A DNA stretch of 34,817 nucleotides from Frateuria defendens (GTDB lineage: Bacteria > Pseudomonadota > Gammaproteobacteria > Xanthomonadales > Rhodanobacteraceae), in the NCBI RefSeq assembly GCF_001182895.1, contig NZ_LFQR01000099.1, positions 1 through 34,817 of the forward strand. Direction: 5' to 3'. Position 1 is the stretch's first letter. The number at the start of each line of letters is the position of its first letter. Positions 7,566 through 15,948 of this stretch are shown here, in pieces. The translations under genes and the position numbers were made by a program. The notes under the pieces were generated by a model. The model was not told the origin of the DNA. It worked only from the letters and a program-made list of their open reading frames with translations, and made no database searches.

Positions 7566-8814
7566 CGGCGTCCTCCGTGGCGTACAGCGCCGCGCACCAC
7601 AGGCCGAGCAGCCAGGCGAACAGCAGGCCCCACCAGGCCGAATAGAAGGCCAGGTGGGTGTTGAAGGGAAACAGCATCGCACCCAGCGCCACCGTCGCCG
7701 GAAAGGCCCGCGCGCGCGCCGCGGCGCCCACCGCGCACCAGGCGCGCACGGCCAGCACCAGCCCCGCCAGCCACAAGGCGAGGCCGAGCGCGCCGGTCTC
7801 GGTGAGCACCTCCAGCACCAGCTGGTGCGCATGGCAGGCGCCCTCGCCCACGCCGCAGGCTTCGGCGGTGAGGAAGTGGTCGTCGGCCGGCGCGAACTGC
7901 GGGTAGGCGTAGCGGAAGCCGCGCACGCCCACGCCGTTCCACGGGTGCGCGGCGATCATCCGCGCGCTGGTCCGCCAGATGTCGAGCCGGCCGGTGAGCG
8001 CGGTGTCGAGGCCCTGGCCGGTGCCCTGGAAGGCGGCCAGGGTGCGCGCCATGCGCTCATGGAAGCGCGTCGAGGTCTGCCACGCCAGCGCACCCGCCAG
8101 CGCCAACACCGCCGCGCCGAGGCCGCACCAGGCCAGGAAACGCCAGACCGAGCGCGCCTCGCGCCAGGCGAATGCCGCCGCCACCAGCGCGTAGCACAGC
8201 CACGCCGCGCGCGAGCCCGCCAGCAGCACCGGCCCGAGCAGCAGCAGGAAGGCCAGCGCCAGGCCGCGCCGCCCGAAGCGCTCGCGCGCCGCCCACAGCA
8301 CGAAAGGCGAGAGCACGCCCAGCGCCGGGCCAAGCTTGAGGTTGTCCGCGCCGAAGATGCCGGAGATGCGCTCAGCCTCTGCGCGCCCGCCCAGGCTCCA
8401 GCCGGTGAGCGCCTGCACCCAGGCATCGAGCGTCCACAGGGCCACCATCGCGGCCACCGCGGCATACAGCGCGCGCAGCCTGTCACCGCGCCGGATGGCG
8501 AAGCAGGCGTACAGCCCCAGCGGCGCGTAGCGCAGCGCCGCCGCGGTGGTGCCCCAGCTCTTGCCCGGCTTCACCGCGTCGAGCGAGGAAAGCAACGCGG
8601 CGCCGACGTAGGCGGCCAACAGCCACAGCAGCAAGCGCGCGCCGACGTGCTCGGCCAGCGCGCGCGGATGGCGCGCGAACAGCAGCGCCACGCCGATGAG
8701 GCACAAGACGGTGCCGGCCTCCGCGCTGCGCCCGAACGGCAGCAGCGCGACCACCAGCCCGAACGGCAGCAGCGGCGAGCGCAGCGCGGCGCGGAGTCGG
8801 GAGGAGAACGGCAT
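7555..8814 (-). CDS. O-antigen ligase family membrane protein (Wzy_C domain)
   Basis: Polytopic inner-membrane protein of 419 residues with about ten or more hydrophobic helices. The large periplasmic loop carries the family pattern: RLDIWRTSARMIAAHPWNG then GVRGFRYAYPQF, then a His-rich HAHQLVLEVLTETGALGLAL. Such proteins either ligate O-antigen to lipid A-core (WaaL) or polymerise surface glycans (Wzy); the sequence alone does not decide. The ATG at 8814 is chosen because a TACAAT element (8841-8846 on the minus strand) stands 26 bases upstream, so longer in-frame starts at 8856 and 8919 would precede the likely transcript start. Glycosyltransferase genes flank it on both sides, which favours a lipopolysaccharide role. 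Confidence 0.85.
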   Translation of the reverse strand: MPFSSRLRAALRSPLLPFGLVVALLPFGRSAEAGTVLCLIGVALLFARHPRALAEHVGARLLLWLLAAYVGAALLSSLDAVKPGKSWGTTAAALRYAPLGLYACFAIRRGDRLRALYAAVAAMVALWTLDAWVQALTGWSLGGRAEAERISGIFGADNLKLGPALGVLSPFVLWAARERFGRRGLALAFLLLLGPVLLAGSRAAWLCYALVAAAFAWREARSVWRFLAWCGLGAAVLALAGALAWQTSTRFHERMARTLAAFQGTGQGLDTALTGRLDIWRTSARMIAAHPWNGVGVRGFRYAYPQFAPADDHFLTAEACGVGEGACHAHQLVLEVLTETGALGLALWLAGLVLAVRAWCAVGAAARARAFPATVALGAMLFPFNTHLAFYSAWWGLLFAWLLGLWCAALYATEDADAA

Positions 8815-8840
8815 CGCAGGTCCCAGGCGGCGAACGCCCG

Positions 8841-8846
8841 ATTGTA
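8841..8846 (-). promoter_or_regulatory. -10 element (TACAAT) for the ligase-glycosyltransferase pair
   Basis: TACAAT on the minus strand, in the 132-base gap after the upstream glycosyltransferase gene and 26 bases before the ligase-type start. It could give the ligase and GT2 genes their own transcript. No convincing -35 hexamer is seen. Confidence 0.4.
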
Positions 8847-8946
8847 CGGGACGCATCCCGCGGCCAGGCGCAGGGCGCGGCTTCGTCGCCATCGGGCCCG
8901 GCCGGCGCCGTGCCCGCACGCGGCCCTGTGCGGCAGCGCGCAGCCG

Positions 8947-10086
8947 CTACCGCTCCGGCGCCTGGTCGGCCAGTTCCTCGTACAGCGCCAGCACCGCCTG
9001 CTGCATGTCGGCGAGGCGGTAGCGCTGCAGCATGGGGATCGGCGGCGCCACGCGCAGCAGTTCGGCGGCACGCTCCACCAGCTTCTCGCGGTCGTTGGGC
9101 GGCACGCGGCCGGCGGGATAGAGCTCGGCCAGCAGCTCGCCCACCCCGCCGTGCGCATAGCCCAGCACCGGGCGGCACAGCGACAGCGCCTCCACCACCG
9201 TGCGGCCGAACGACTCGGGCCGGTTGGACAGTTGCAGCACCAGGGCGGAAACGGCGTAGACGTCGCGCACGTCGGCGCGCGGCGGCGTCATCGCCACCTG
9301 CGCCTCGAGCCCGCGCGCGGCCACCAGCTTGCGCAGCTCCTCCACGTAGGCCTCGCGGCCCGGCTCGATCACGCCGAGCAGCAGCAGCCGGGTATCGATG
9401 CCGCGCTGCCGGAGTTCGCCGACCAGCTCGATCGCGTCGCGGTGGCCCTTCAGGCGGGTGCCGCGCGCCGACAGGGTGAGCAGCGGCGCGCCGGCGAGCT
9501 GCGGCAGCTCGGCGAAGAAGGCCCCGGTCCAGGCCTCGTCCGGGCGATGGCCGTAGGGGAAGGCCTCCGGGTCGATGCCGCGCGGGATCACCCGCACCCG
9601 CGAGGGGTCCAGCCACGGGTAGTGGCTGAGCACGTAGTCGCGCAGGGTCTGCGAGACCACGATCACCCGCTCGCCGCGCAGCAGGATGGCGCTGTAGCGG
9701 CCGGGCGAGTTCATGCCGTGCACGGTGGTGACGAAATGCGGCCGCGGCGACACGCCGCGCAACGCCCACCAGCCCAGCCACGCCGGCAGGCGCGAGCGGG
9801 CGTGCACGATATCCGGCGAGAGCTGCCGCAGGATGCGCCGGAGCGGGCCGAGCTTGAGCAGCGAGGCGAGCGACTTGCGCCCGATGTCGAGCGTGATGTG
9901 CTCGCTGCCTTCGGCGAGGAGCTGCTCCACCAGGCGGCCGCCGGCCGAGATCACCACCGAACGGTGCCCGGCCGCCACCAGGGCGCGGGCGACCTCCAGC
10001 GTGGAGCGCTCGGCGCCGCCCGACTGCAGGGCGGGGATCAGCTGGACGATGGTCAGCGACCGGGGAGCGGGAACGGCGACAGACAT
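8947..10086 (-). CDS. Family 4 glycosyltransferase (GT-B)
   Basis: Predicted retaining sugar transferase of 379 residues with the two Rossmann-like halves of the GT-B fold. The N-terminal half starts IVQLIPALQSGGAERSTLEV, the usual glycine-rich acceptor loop, and contains SPDIVHARSRLPAWLGW. The C-terminal half has VIPRGIDPEAFP, LTLSARGTRLKGH and the nucleotide-sugar motif RPESFGRTVVEAL, an EX7E pair. There is no signal peptide; it would work at the cytoplasmic face of the inner membrane. A GAG six bases before the ATG is a modest ribosome site. It is the first of three leftward envelope genes and probably adds a core or O-chain sugar; the exact sugar is unknown. Confidence 0.9.
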   Translation of the reverse strand: MSVAVPAPRSLTIVQLIPALQSGGAERSTLEVARALVAAGHRSVVISAGGRLVEQLLAEGSEHITLDIGRKSLASLLKLGPLRRILRQLSPDIVHARSRLPAWLGWWALRGVSPRPHFVTTVHGMNSPGRYSAILLRGERVIVVSQTLRDYVLSHYPWLDPSRVRVIPRGIDPEAFPYGHRPDEAWTGAFFAELPQLAGAPLLTLSARGTRLKGHRDAIELVGELRQRGIDTRLLLLGVIEPGREAYVEELRKLVAARGLEAQVAMTPPRADVRDVYAVSALVLQLSNRPESFGRTVVEALSLCRPVLGYAHGGVGELLAELYPAGRVPPNDREKLVERAAELLRVAPPIPMLQRYRLADMQQAVLALYEELADQAPER

Positions 10087-10167
10087 GGGCGGCTCGACGT
10101 GACTTTCATTCCGTAGTGCATGCAGTGATCGTGCCGGTTGCCGCCCCGGAGAGCGAAAGCCGGCGCG

Positions 10168-10371
10168 TCAATCGCGCAAAACGTAGTGCGCGCCGCAATA
10201 CGGGCAAGTCGATTCGCCGCCGTCGTCCACGATCGGCAGGTATACCTTCGGATGCGAGTTCCACAGCGCCATCCCGGGCATCGGGCAGGACAGCGGCAGG
10301 TCCGCGCGCGTCACTTCGTAACGGTTTTCGGCATTGGCCGGCATCAACGCGGCGGCTTCGGACTGCGACAT
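10168..10371 (-). CDS. Zinc-finger domain-containing protein (zf-CHCC type, 67 aa)
   Basis: Small soluble protein with the CHCC zinc-binding pattern: Cys and His in LSCPMPGMALWNSHPKVYLP, then CPYC in TCPYCGAHYVL. The fold is that of the zinc-finger domain family also found in the mitochondrial complex I subunit NDUFS6; the role of the short bacterial stand-alone proteins is unknown. Length and spacing are normal. The ATG at 10371 follows GGAG by nine bases. A TACCAT -10-like hexamer stands on the minus strand at 10409-10414. It runs in the same direction as the glycosyltransferases, with an 81-base gap, so it may be transcribed with them. Confidence 0.87.
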   Translation of the reverse strand: MSQSEAAALMPANAENRYEVTRADLPLSCPMPGMALWNSHPKVYLPIVDDGGESTCPYCGAHYVLRD

Positions 10372-10460
10372 GGGTACGGGCTCCACAACAGATACCTCGG
10401 ATCGCAAGATGGTAGCAGCCGCCCTGCCTCCGGACGCGCGCCGCCCGGCCGGCCGGACAT

Positions 10461-10479
10461 CGGCCAGACAGGCTGGCCG
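10461..10479. repeat. Short inverted repeat upstream of the zinc-finger gene
   Basis: CGGCCAG (10461-10467) and CTGGCCG (10473-10479) flank ACAGG. It lies between the YceI terminator and the likely promoter of the zinc-finger gene. No T-run is attached; a chance GC-rich hairpin is possible. Confidence 0.3.
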
Positions 10480-10503
10480 CGGCCCGGCACGGGGCGCGGC
10501 CAT

Positions 10504-10537
10504 GAAAAAAACCCCGCGCCGTCGCCGGTGCGGGGTT
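10504..10537 (-). terminator. Rho-independent terminator after the YceI gene
   Basis: On the minus strand AACCCCGC (plus 10530-10537) pairs with GCGGGGTT (plus 10510-10517) and is followed by a run of seven or more T (plus 10504-10511). The apical part can extend through CCGGCGACGG. It stands 26 bases past the YceI stop. Confidence 0.88.
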
Positions 10538-10562
10538 CACCCCAAGACAGGGAAAAACCGGC

Positions 10563-11147
10563 TTACTTGGTCGCCGCGGCGCGGGCTTCGGTGGTGATGC
10601 GGATCTTGATCTCGTCGCTCACGTTGGGCACGAAGGCGCCCACGCCGAAGTCCGAACGCTTGAGGCTGGCGGTGGCGTCGAAGCCGATCGCCGGCACCTT
10701 GGCCATCGGGTGCTCGCCCACCTTGTTGAGCTTGGCGTCCAGCACCACCGGCTTGGTCACGCCATGCACGGTGAGGTCGCCGGTGACCTTGAACTTGCCG
10801 CCGCCCAGCGCCTGCACCTTGGTGCTCTTGAAGGTCACGGTGGGGTACTTCTCGGCGTCGAGGAAGTCCGGCTTCTTCAGGTGCTCGTCGAGCTTGGGCA
10901 CGAAGGTGTCCAGGTTCGAAAGCGGCAGCGTCACGTCCACGCTCGACTTGGCCGGGCTCTTCTCGTCGAACACCAGCGTGCCCTCGGAGAGGCCGAGGTT
11001 GGCGCTGGGGTTGGAGAAGCCGAAGTGGTTCCAGCTGAACAGCACCATGGTGTGGGTGGGGTCGAGCTTGTAGGTGACCGGGTCGGCCTGGGCCGAGACG
11101 GCGGCGCCGAGCAGGCCGGCGAGAGCGAGGTACTTCATTGCACGCAT
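10563..11147 (-). CDS. YceI family periplasmic protein
   Basis: A 194-residue member of the YceI lipocalin-like family, whose members bind isoprenoid or polyprenyl lipids in the periplasm; the physiological role is mostly unclear. It has a signal peptide (MRAMKYLALAGLLGAAVSAQA, cleaved before DPVTYKLD). Family blocks are YKLDPTHTMVLFSWNHFGFS, FLDAEKYPTVTFKST, GDLTVHGVTKPVVLDAKL and the C-terminal SDEIKIRI strand. The ATG at 11147 follows AAGGAG by seven bases, a strong site, so the internal ATG three codons later is not preferred. It lies 49 bases after the RutE-like gene on the same strand and may share its transcript; a good terminator follows it. Confidence 0.93.
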   Translation of the reverse strand: MRAMKYLALAGLLGAAVSAQADPVTYKLDPTHTMVLFSWNHFGFSNPSANLGLSEGTLVFDEKSPAKSSVDVTLPLSNLDTFVPKLDEHLKKPDFLDAEKYPTVTFKSTKVQALGGGKFKVTGDLTVHGVTKPVVLDAKLNKVGEHPMAKVPAIGFDATASLKRSDFGVGAFVPNVSDEIKIRITTEARAAATK

Positions 11148-11196
11148 GGGGAAACTCCTTGAGGGGGTGATCGGCGAAAGGGTGCTCGACCCGGCT

Positions 11197-11790
11197 TCAG
11201 ACGATCTTGCAGGCTTCGTCGAAGGACAGGCGGGGGTTGCGCGGGTACAGGTCGCGGCTGGCGTCGCCGTAACCGAGGTTGACCAGGAAGTTGGACTTGA
11301 CCGTGGTGCCGGCGAAGAAGGCCGCGTCCACGCCGGCGTTGTCGAAGCCGGACATCGGGCCGCAGTCCAGGCCCAGCGCGCGGGCGGCCAGGATCAGGTA
11401 GGCGCCCTGCAGCGTGCCGTTGCGGAAGGCCGTGCCGTCGATCAGCGCTTGGTTGCCCACGAACCAGCTCCTGGCGTCGGTGTGCGGGAACATCCGCGGC
11501 AGGTTCTCGTAGAAGGCGTAGTCGATGGCGACGATGGCGGTGACCGGCGCGGCCAGGGTCTTGGCGCGGTTGCCTTCGGAGAGGTGCGGACCGAGCTTGG
11601 CCTTGGCCTCCGGCGACTTCACGAACACCAGCCGCGCCGGCTGCGAGTTGGCGCTGGTGGGGCCGAACTTGGCCAGCTCGTAGAGCCGCTGCAGCAGCGT
11701 GTCGTCCACCTCGCGCGGAAGGAAGGCGTTGAAGGTGCGGGCGGTACGGAACAACTGGTCGAGGGCGGACTCGGAAAGCACTTCGCTCAT
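11197..11790 (-). CDS. rutE: Nitroreductase-family malonic semialdehyde reductase, RutE/HadB-like
   Basis: FMN-dependent oxidoreductase of 197 residues that closely follows E. coli RutE (196 residues) from end to end: [101 protein letters not shown] and [10 protein letters not shown]. RutE reduces malonic semialdehyde, or a toxic relative of it, to 3-hydroxypropionate in pyrimidine breakdown. None of the other rut genes is near, so here it may be a general detoxifying reductase. The ATG at 11790 has AAGGA five to six bases upstream. It diverges from the ELM1-type gene across a perfect inverted repeat. The symbol reflects similarity rather than pathway context. Confidence 0.88.
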   Translation of the reverse strand: MSEVLSESALDQLFRTARTFNAFLPREVDDTLLQRLYELAKFGPTSANSQPARLVFVKSPEAKAKLGPHLSEGNRAKTLAAPVTAIVAIDYAFYENLPRMFPHTDARSWFVGNQALIDGTAFRNGTLQGAYLILAARALGLDCGPMSGFDNAGVDAAFFAGTTVKSNFLVNLGYGDASRDLYPRNPRLSFDEACKIV

Positions 11791-11812
11791 GACTATCCTT
11801 TCTTTGCTGGGC

Positions 11813-11858
11813 GCGCCGTCGCGGCGTAGCGTTGAAGTGTATGACGCCGCGACGGCGC
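11813..11858. repeat. Perfect 15-bp inverted repeat in the divergent rutE/ELM1 region
   Basis: GCGCCGTCGCGGCGT (11813-11827) is matched exactly inverted by ACGCCGCGACGGCGC (11844-11858) around a 16-base spacer. Each arm contains its own smaller symmetry (CGCCG/CGGCG). It sits in the 133-base gap between divergent genes, 22 bases before the reductase start. It may be a dyad operator, or a very stable hairpin in the leader of the reductase message. No T-run follows. Confidence 0.8.
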
Positions 11859-11923
11859 ACAGGGCCGGGCAAAAAGGAACGAAGCGTGCAGATTCCAACA
11901 ACAATCCGGCGGTGCCCCGGCCC

Positions 11924-12913
11924 ATGAAGCCGCTGCATGGCGAATGCTGGGCGATCACCGACCAGGCCGCCGGCAACCAGCGCCAGGCGCTGGCGCTGGC
12001 CGAGCGGCTGGGCCTGCCGGTGCGCCACCTGGTGCTGGCGCCGCGCCCGCCGTGGTCGTGGCTGTCGCCGCGGCTCACCCTGGGCGGCCGGCTCGCGCTC
12101 GACGCCGCCCAGCGGCGCCTGTTCGCGCCGCCGTGGCCCGTGGTGGCGATCGGCTGCGGCCGCACCGCCGCGCTGTTCACCCGGCTGCTGCGCCCGCTCG
12201 CCGGCGGGCGCTGCCACACCGTGCAGATCCTCGACCCGCGCCTCGATCCCGCGCACTGGGACACGGTGATCGCGCCGCGCCACGACGGCCTCGCCGGCCC
12301 CAACGTGCTGACCCCGCTCGGCTCCCTGAACCCGGTGGACGAGGCCTGGCTGGCGGACGGCCGCGAGGCCTTCCCCGACTTCGAGGCGCTGCCCCGCCCG
12401 CGCGTGGGCGTGCTGCTCGGCGGCCCGCGCCGGGGCGTGGCGCTCGATGCGGCCTATGCGCGGGAGCTGGCCGCGCAGCTGCTCGCCCGCCAGCGCATGG
12501 AGGGCGGCAGCCTGCTGGTGCTGGCCTCGCGCCGCACGCCGCCGGCGCTGATCCAGACCTTCGCCGCGGCGATCAGCCCCACGCCCGGCCTGTTCTGGCG
12601 CAACGCCGACGACGGCCTCAACCCCTTCCCCGGCGTGCTGGGCTGGGCCGACCGCCTCATCGTCACACCCGACTCGGTGAATATGCTGAGCGAGGCCTGT
12701 GCGGTCGGCTGCCCGGTGCACACGCTGGCCCCCGCCCCGCTGCCGGCGCGGCTCGCCCGCTTCCACCAGGCGCTGCACGAGGCCGGGCTGCTGCACGATC
12801 TCGCGGCGACGACGCCGGCTTCGCAAACGCCGCTGCGCGAGACGGAAGCCATCGCCCGGACGCTGCGGCAGGCCATCGCGGCGCGGCAGGCCGGCGACGA
12901 CGCCGGCGCGTGA
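11924..12913 (+). CDS. ELM1/GtrOC1 family protein, putative nucleoside-diphosphate-sugar transferase
   Basis: A 329-residue protein of the family annotated as mitochondrial fission ELM1-like; bacterial members are treated as putative glycosyltransferases and some belong to lipopolysaccharide assembly. Matching blocks are [69 protein letters not shown], and the C-terminal [20 protein letters not shown], which looks like the nucleotide-sugar site of a GT-B fold. The ATG at 11924 is the only start that fits the family; longer in-frame starts at 11699 and after would run through the reductase gene and the inverted repeat. The function is inferred. It is convergent with glnE 43 bases away. Confidence 0.82.
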   Translation: MKPLHGECWAITDQAAGNQRQALALAERLGLPVRHLVLAPRPPWSWLSPRLTLGGRLALDAAQRRLFAPPWPVVAIGCGRTAALFTRLLRPLAGGRCHTVQILDPRLDPAHWDTVIAPRHDGLAGPNVLTPLGSLNPVDEAWLADGREAFPDFEALPRPRVGVLLGGPRRGVALDAAYARELAAQLLARQRMEGGSLLVLASRRTPPALIQTFAAAISPTPGLFWRNADDGLNPFPGVLGWADRLIVTPDSVNMLSEACAVGCPVHTLAPAPLPARLARFHQALHEAGLLHDLAATTPASQTPLRETEAIARTLRQAIAARQAGDDAGA

Positions 12914-12956
12914 TCGCCCCCGGCGACGCGAACGCCGGTCGCACGCGCGACGCCGC

Positions 12957-15809
12957 TCAGAAGACGAAGCCGAGCGCCCCGGTGACGTCGCGCACGCCGG
13001 CGCACAGGCGTTCCAGCCCGGCGTCGCGCGGCGCGAGGCGCGGGCGCAGGTCCAGCGTGCAGGCCAGCGCGCGGCGCAGCAGGCTGGCGTGCGCGTCGGC
13101 CAGCACGCGGGCCTGGTAGTCGTCGAGCAGGCCGGCATCGCGGCAGGCCTCGATCCATGCGGTCGTGGCGGTGGTGGCGAGCAGCGCGGGATGCTGGGCG
13201 GCGTGGGCGAGCACCAGCCCCTGCAGCGCGAACTCGATGTCGAGCAAGGCGCCGGCCGCCTGCTTGAGGTCGAGCCGCTGCGCGTCGGAACGGTCGCGCT
13301 CGGCGCGCCAGCGCCGGCGCATCGCGCTCACCTCGGCCCGCACCGCCGCCGGGTCGCGCGGCACGGCGAGGACCTCGCGCCGCACCGCGGTCAGGCGCGC
13401 GCCGAGCGCGGCGTCGCCGGCCACCGGCCGCGCGCGCAGCAGCGCCTGGTGTTCCCAGGTCCAGGCGCGGCCCTGCTGGTAGGCGACGAAGGCATCGAGG
13501 CTGCTCACCAGCAATCCCTTGGAGCCGTCCGGGCGCAGCCGCGTGTCCACTTCGTACAGCCGCCCCGCGCGAGTGAGCGCGGTGAGCCAATTGATCACCC
13601 GCTGCGCCAGGCGCAGGTACCAGCGCGCGCCGTCCAGCGGCCGCGCGCCGTCGCTCTGCGCGTGCGCGCGGCCGCCGTCGAACACGAACACCAGGTCGAG
13701 GTCGGAGGCGAAGCCCAGCTCGCCGCCGCCCAGGCTGCCGTAGCCGAGCACGGCGAAGCCCAGCCCGTCGCCGGGCAGCCGCCCGTGCTGGGCGATCAGC
13801 TCGCGGGCGGCCATCGCCAGCACGGCGTGCACGCTGGACTCGGCCAGCGCCGCCAGGCGCCGCGCCGTGGGCACCGCTGCCGCGCGGCCGTCGTTGCAGG
13901 CGAGGCCGAGGCGGAAGGCAAGGCTGGACTTCAGCTCGTTGAGCCGCTCCAGTTCGAACTCCGCCTCGTGCTCGTCGAGCGCGCCGAGCACGCGCGCGAT
14001 CTCGGCGCTGATGTCGGCGCGCTTGAGCGGCAGCTGCTCGATGCGCGGGTCGAGCACGTCGTCGAGCAGCAGCGGCTGCGCGATCACCCGTTCGGCCAGG
14101 AAGGCGCTGTCGGCGAACAGCCGCGCCAGGCGCTCGCGCGCGGCGGGCTGCTCCTCCAGCAGGGCGAGGTAGGAGGCTCGCCGCGCCACCGCCTGTACCA
14201 GCCGGCACAGCCGCAGCAGGCACGGCACCGGCGCGCTGCCGGCGCGCGCGGCGGCGATGAACTGCGGCATCAGGCGATCGAGCTGGGCGCGGGCGCGCGG
14301 AGACATCGCGCGCACCGTGGCGGCCTGCGGCAGCTTCGCCAGCGTGTCGACCACCTCCTCCGCCGGCACGAAGCCCGCCGCCACCAGCGCGTCGGCCTCC
14401 AGCGCACCATCGCAGGCCTGCCGCCACAGCACCGCGTCGGCCTGCGGCACGCGCGCGGCGCGGCCGCCCTCGGGCACCAGCACCGCGGCGAATTCCTCGC
14501 TCACCACCGCGCGGTGGTGGGCCAGCTCGACGGCCACCGCGCCCCAGCCCGCGCGCCCCATCGCCAGCGCGATGCGCTCGCGCGTCGCCGGATCGTCGGG
14601 CACGTCGTGCGTCTGCGCGTCGCGCAGCATCTGCACGCGGTTCTCGAGCCAGCGCAGGAAGCGGTAGGCCTCGCGCAGCCCCCGGGCGCGCGCGGCGCCG
14701 ATGTGCCCGCGCGCCTCGCACGCGGCCAGCGCCGGCAGCAGGCCGCGCACGCGCAGGGAAGGCTCGCGGCCGCCGCGGATCAGCTGGATCAGCTGCACGA
14801 TGAACTCGATCTCGCGGATGCCGCCGGGGCCGAGCTTGAGGTTGCCGTCCAGCTCGCGCCGCGCCACCTCCGCGTCGATCAGCGCCTTCATCTCGCGCAG
14901 GCCGGCGAAGGCGGTGTAGTCGAGGTAGCGGCGGTAGACGAACGGGCGCAGCAGTTCCAGCAGCTGCTTGCCGGCGTGGCGCTCGCCCGCCACCGGGCGC
15001 GCCTTGATCCAGGCGTAGCGTTCCCAGTCGCGGCCCTCGCTCTGGTAGTACTGCTCCATCGCCGCGAACGAGAGCGCCAGCCGGCCCACGCTGCCGAACG
15101 GGCGCAGGCGCAGGTCCACGCGCGCGCACAGGCCGTCCACCGTCGGCTCGTTGAGCAGGCGCACCAGCTGGCGGCCCAGGCGCGCGAAGTACTCGCCGTT
15201 GTCCAGCCCCCGCGCGCCGTCGCTCTGCCCGCCGCGCGGGTAAGCGAACACCAGGTCGATGTCGGAGGAGAAGTTGAGCTCGCCGCCGCCCAGCTTGCCG
15301 AAGCCCAGCACCACCAGTTGCTGCCGCGCGCCGGCCTCGTCGCGCGCCTCGCCGTAGCGCGCCGCCAGCGCGCGTTCGGCCCAGCCCAGGGCCGCATCCA
15401 GCAATTCCTCGTACAGCGCGCTGGTGCCCGAGAGCGTTTCCTCCAGCGTGTCCAGGCCGTTGACGTCGCGGAACACCAGCCGCAGCGCCTCCGCGTGGCG
15501 GAAGCGCCGCAGCGCGGCCATGCACGCCGCCTCGTCCTCGCCGAGCCGCAGCGCCTCGATGCGCGCCGAGGCCGTGGCGGAGGAGCGCATCAGCTCCAGG
15601 CCCTCCGGCGCCAGCAGCTGCGGATGGCGCTTCCAGATCTCGAAGGCGTAGTCGCTGGCAAGCAGGGTGCGCCGGATGCGCTCGGCCACGCCGGCGTCGT
15701 CGTGCAGCGGCACGCCGGCGGCGCGGCAGCGCGCCATCAGCTCGGCATAGCGCTGGTCGACCCAGGTGCGCAGGTCGGAGGTTTGGGCGAGGGTGGGGGC
15801 GGTGGCCAT
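12957..15809 (-). CDS. glnE: Bifunctional glutamine synthetase adenylyltransferase/adenylyl-removing enzyme
   Basis: Adds and removes AMP on a tyrosine of glutamine synthetase, under control of PII, so that ammonia assimilation follows nitrogen supply. The protein is 950 residues (E. coli 946). Two nucleotidyltransferase domains are seen: GKLGGGELNFSSDIDLVF with Asp 183 and 185 in the N-terminal adenylyl-removing half, and GSLGGGELGFASDLDLVFVF with Asp 703 and 705 in the C-terminal adenylylating half. Each is followed by its helical regulatory domain (PGGIREIEFIVQ; KQAAGALLDIEFALQ). The ATG at 15809 is chosen over one at 15845 because CACAAT stands just upstream and the family begins near there. 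No glnA or glnB is in the window. Confidence 0.95.
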   Translation of the reverse strand: MATAPTLAQTSDLRTWVDQRYAELMARCRAAGVPLHDDAGVAERIRRTLLASDYAFEIWKRHPQLLAPEGLELMRSSATASARIEALRLGEDEAACMAALRRFRHAEALRLVFRDVNGLDTLEETLSGTSALYEELLDAALGWAERALAARYGEARDEAGARQQLVVLGFGKLGGGELNFSSDIDLVFAYPRGGQSDGARGLDNGEYFARLGRQLVRLLNEPTVDGLCARVDLRLRPFGSVGRLALSFAAMEQYYQSEGRDWERYAWIKARPVAGERHAGKQLLELLRPFVYRRYLDYTAFAGLREMKALIDAEVARRELDGNLKLGPGGIREIEFIVQLIQLIRGGREPSLRVRGLLPALAACEARGHIGAARARGLREAYRFLRWLENRVQMLRDAQTHDVPDDPATRERIALAMGRAGWGAVAVELAHHRAVVSEEFAAVLVPEGGRAARVPQADAVLWRQACDGALEADALVAAGFVPAEEVVDTLAKLPQAATVRAMSPRARAQLDRLMPQFIAAARAGSAPVPCLLRLCRLVQAVARRASYLALLEEQPAARERLARLFADSAFLAERVIAQPLLLDDVLDPRIEQLPLKRADISAEIARVLGALDEHEAEFELERLNELKSSLAFRLGLACNDGRAAAVPTARRLAALAESSVHAVLAMAARELIAQHGRLPGDGLGFAVLGYGSLGGGELGFASDLDLVFVFDGGRAHAQSDGARPLDGARWYLRLAQRVINWLTALTRAGRLYEVDTRLRPDGSKGLLVSSLDAFVAYQQGRAWTWEHQALLRARPVAGDAALGARLTAVRREVLAVPRDPAAVRAEVSAMRRRWRAERDRSDAQRLDLKQAAGALLDIEFALQGLVLAHAAQHPALLATTATTAWIEACRDAGLLDDYQARVLADAHASLLRRALACTLDLRPRLAPRDAGLERLCAGVRDVTGALGFVF

Positions 15810-15816
15810 GGAACGG

Positions 15817-15822
15817 ATTGTG
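15817..15822 (-). promoter_or_regulatory. -10-like element (CACAAT) for glnE
   Basis: CACAAT on the minus strand lies seven bases before the glnE ATG, with no ribosome binding site between. This spacing predicts a leaderless or nearly leaderless message. A -35 hexamer is not evident. Confidence 0.35.
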
Positions 15823-15891
15823 CGCGAGTGGCGCGGCGGCTGCATGGCGCGCCGGCACCCGCCCGGGATCGCCCGCGGCTGCCGTGGCCGG

Positions 15892-15917
15892 CGCGCGCCA
15901 TGCCGGCATGGCGCGCG
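15892..15917. repeat. Perfect 26-bp palindrome between cysA and glnE
   Basis: The half-site CGCGCGCCATGCC is followed directly by its exact complement with no spacer, centred between 15904 and 15905. It lies 32 bases past the cysA stop and about 80 bases before the glnE start, so it is in the leader or promoter zone of glnE and the 3' trailer of the sulfate operon. No T-run follows on either strand. It may be a dimer-binding operator or a U-less transcription stop. Confidence 0.8.
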
Positions 15918-15948
15918 AGAACCCCGCCCGCCGGCGCGGGTCAGGCAC

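Noticed and set aside
7531..10116. An 861-codon open frame on the plus strand
   Set aside because: Antisense to the two envelope genes that have recognisable glycosyltransferase and ligase motifs.
11699..11923. N-terminal extension of the ELM1-type protein
   Set aside because: It would overlap the divergent reductase and cross the inverted repeat; the family begins at the ATG at 11924.
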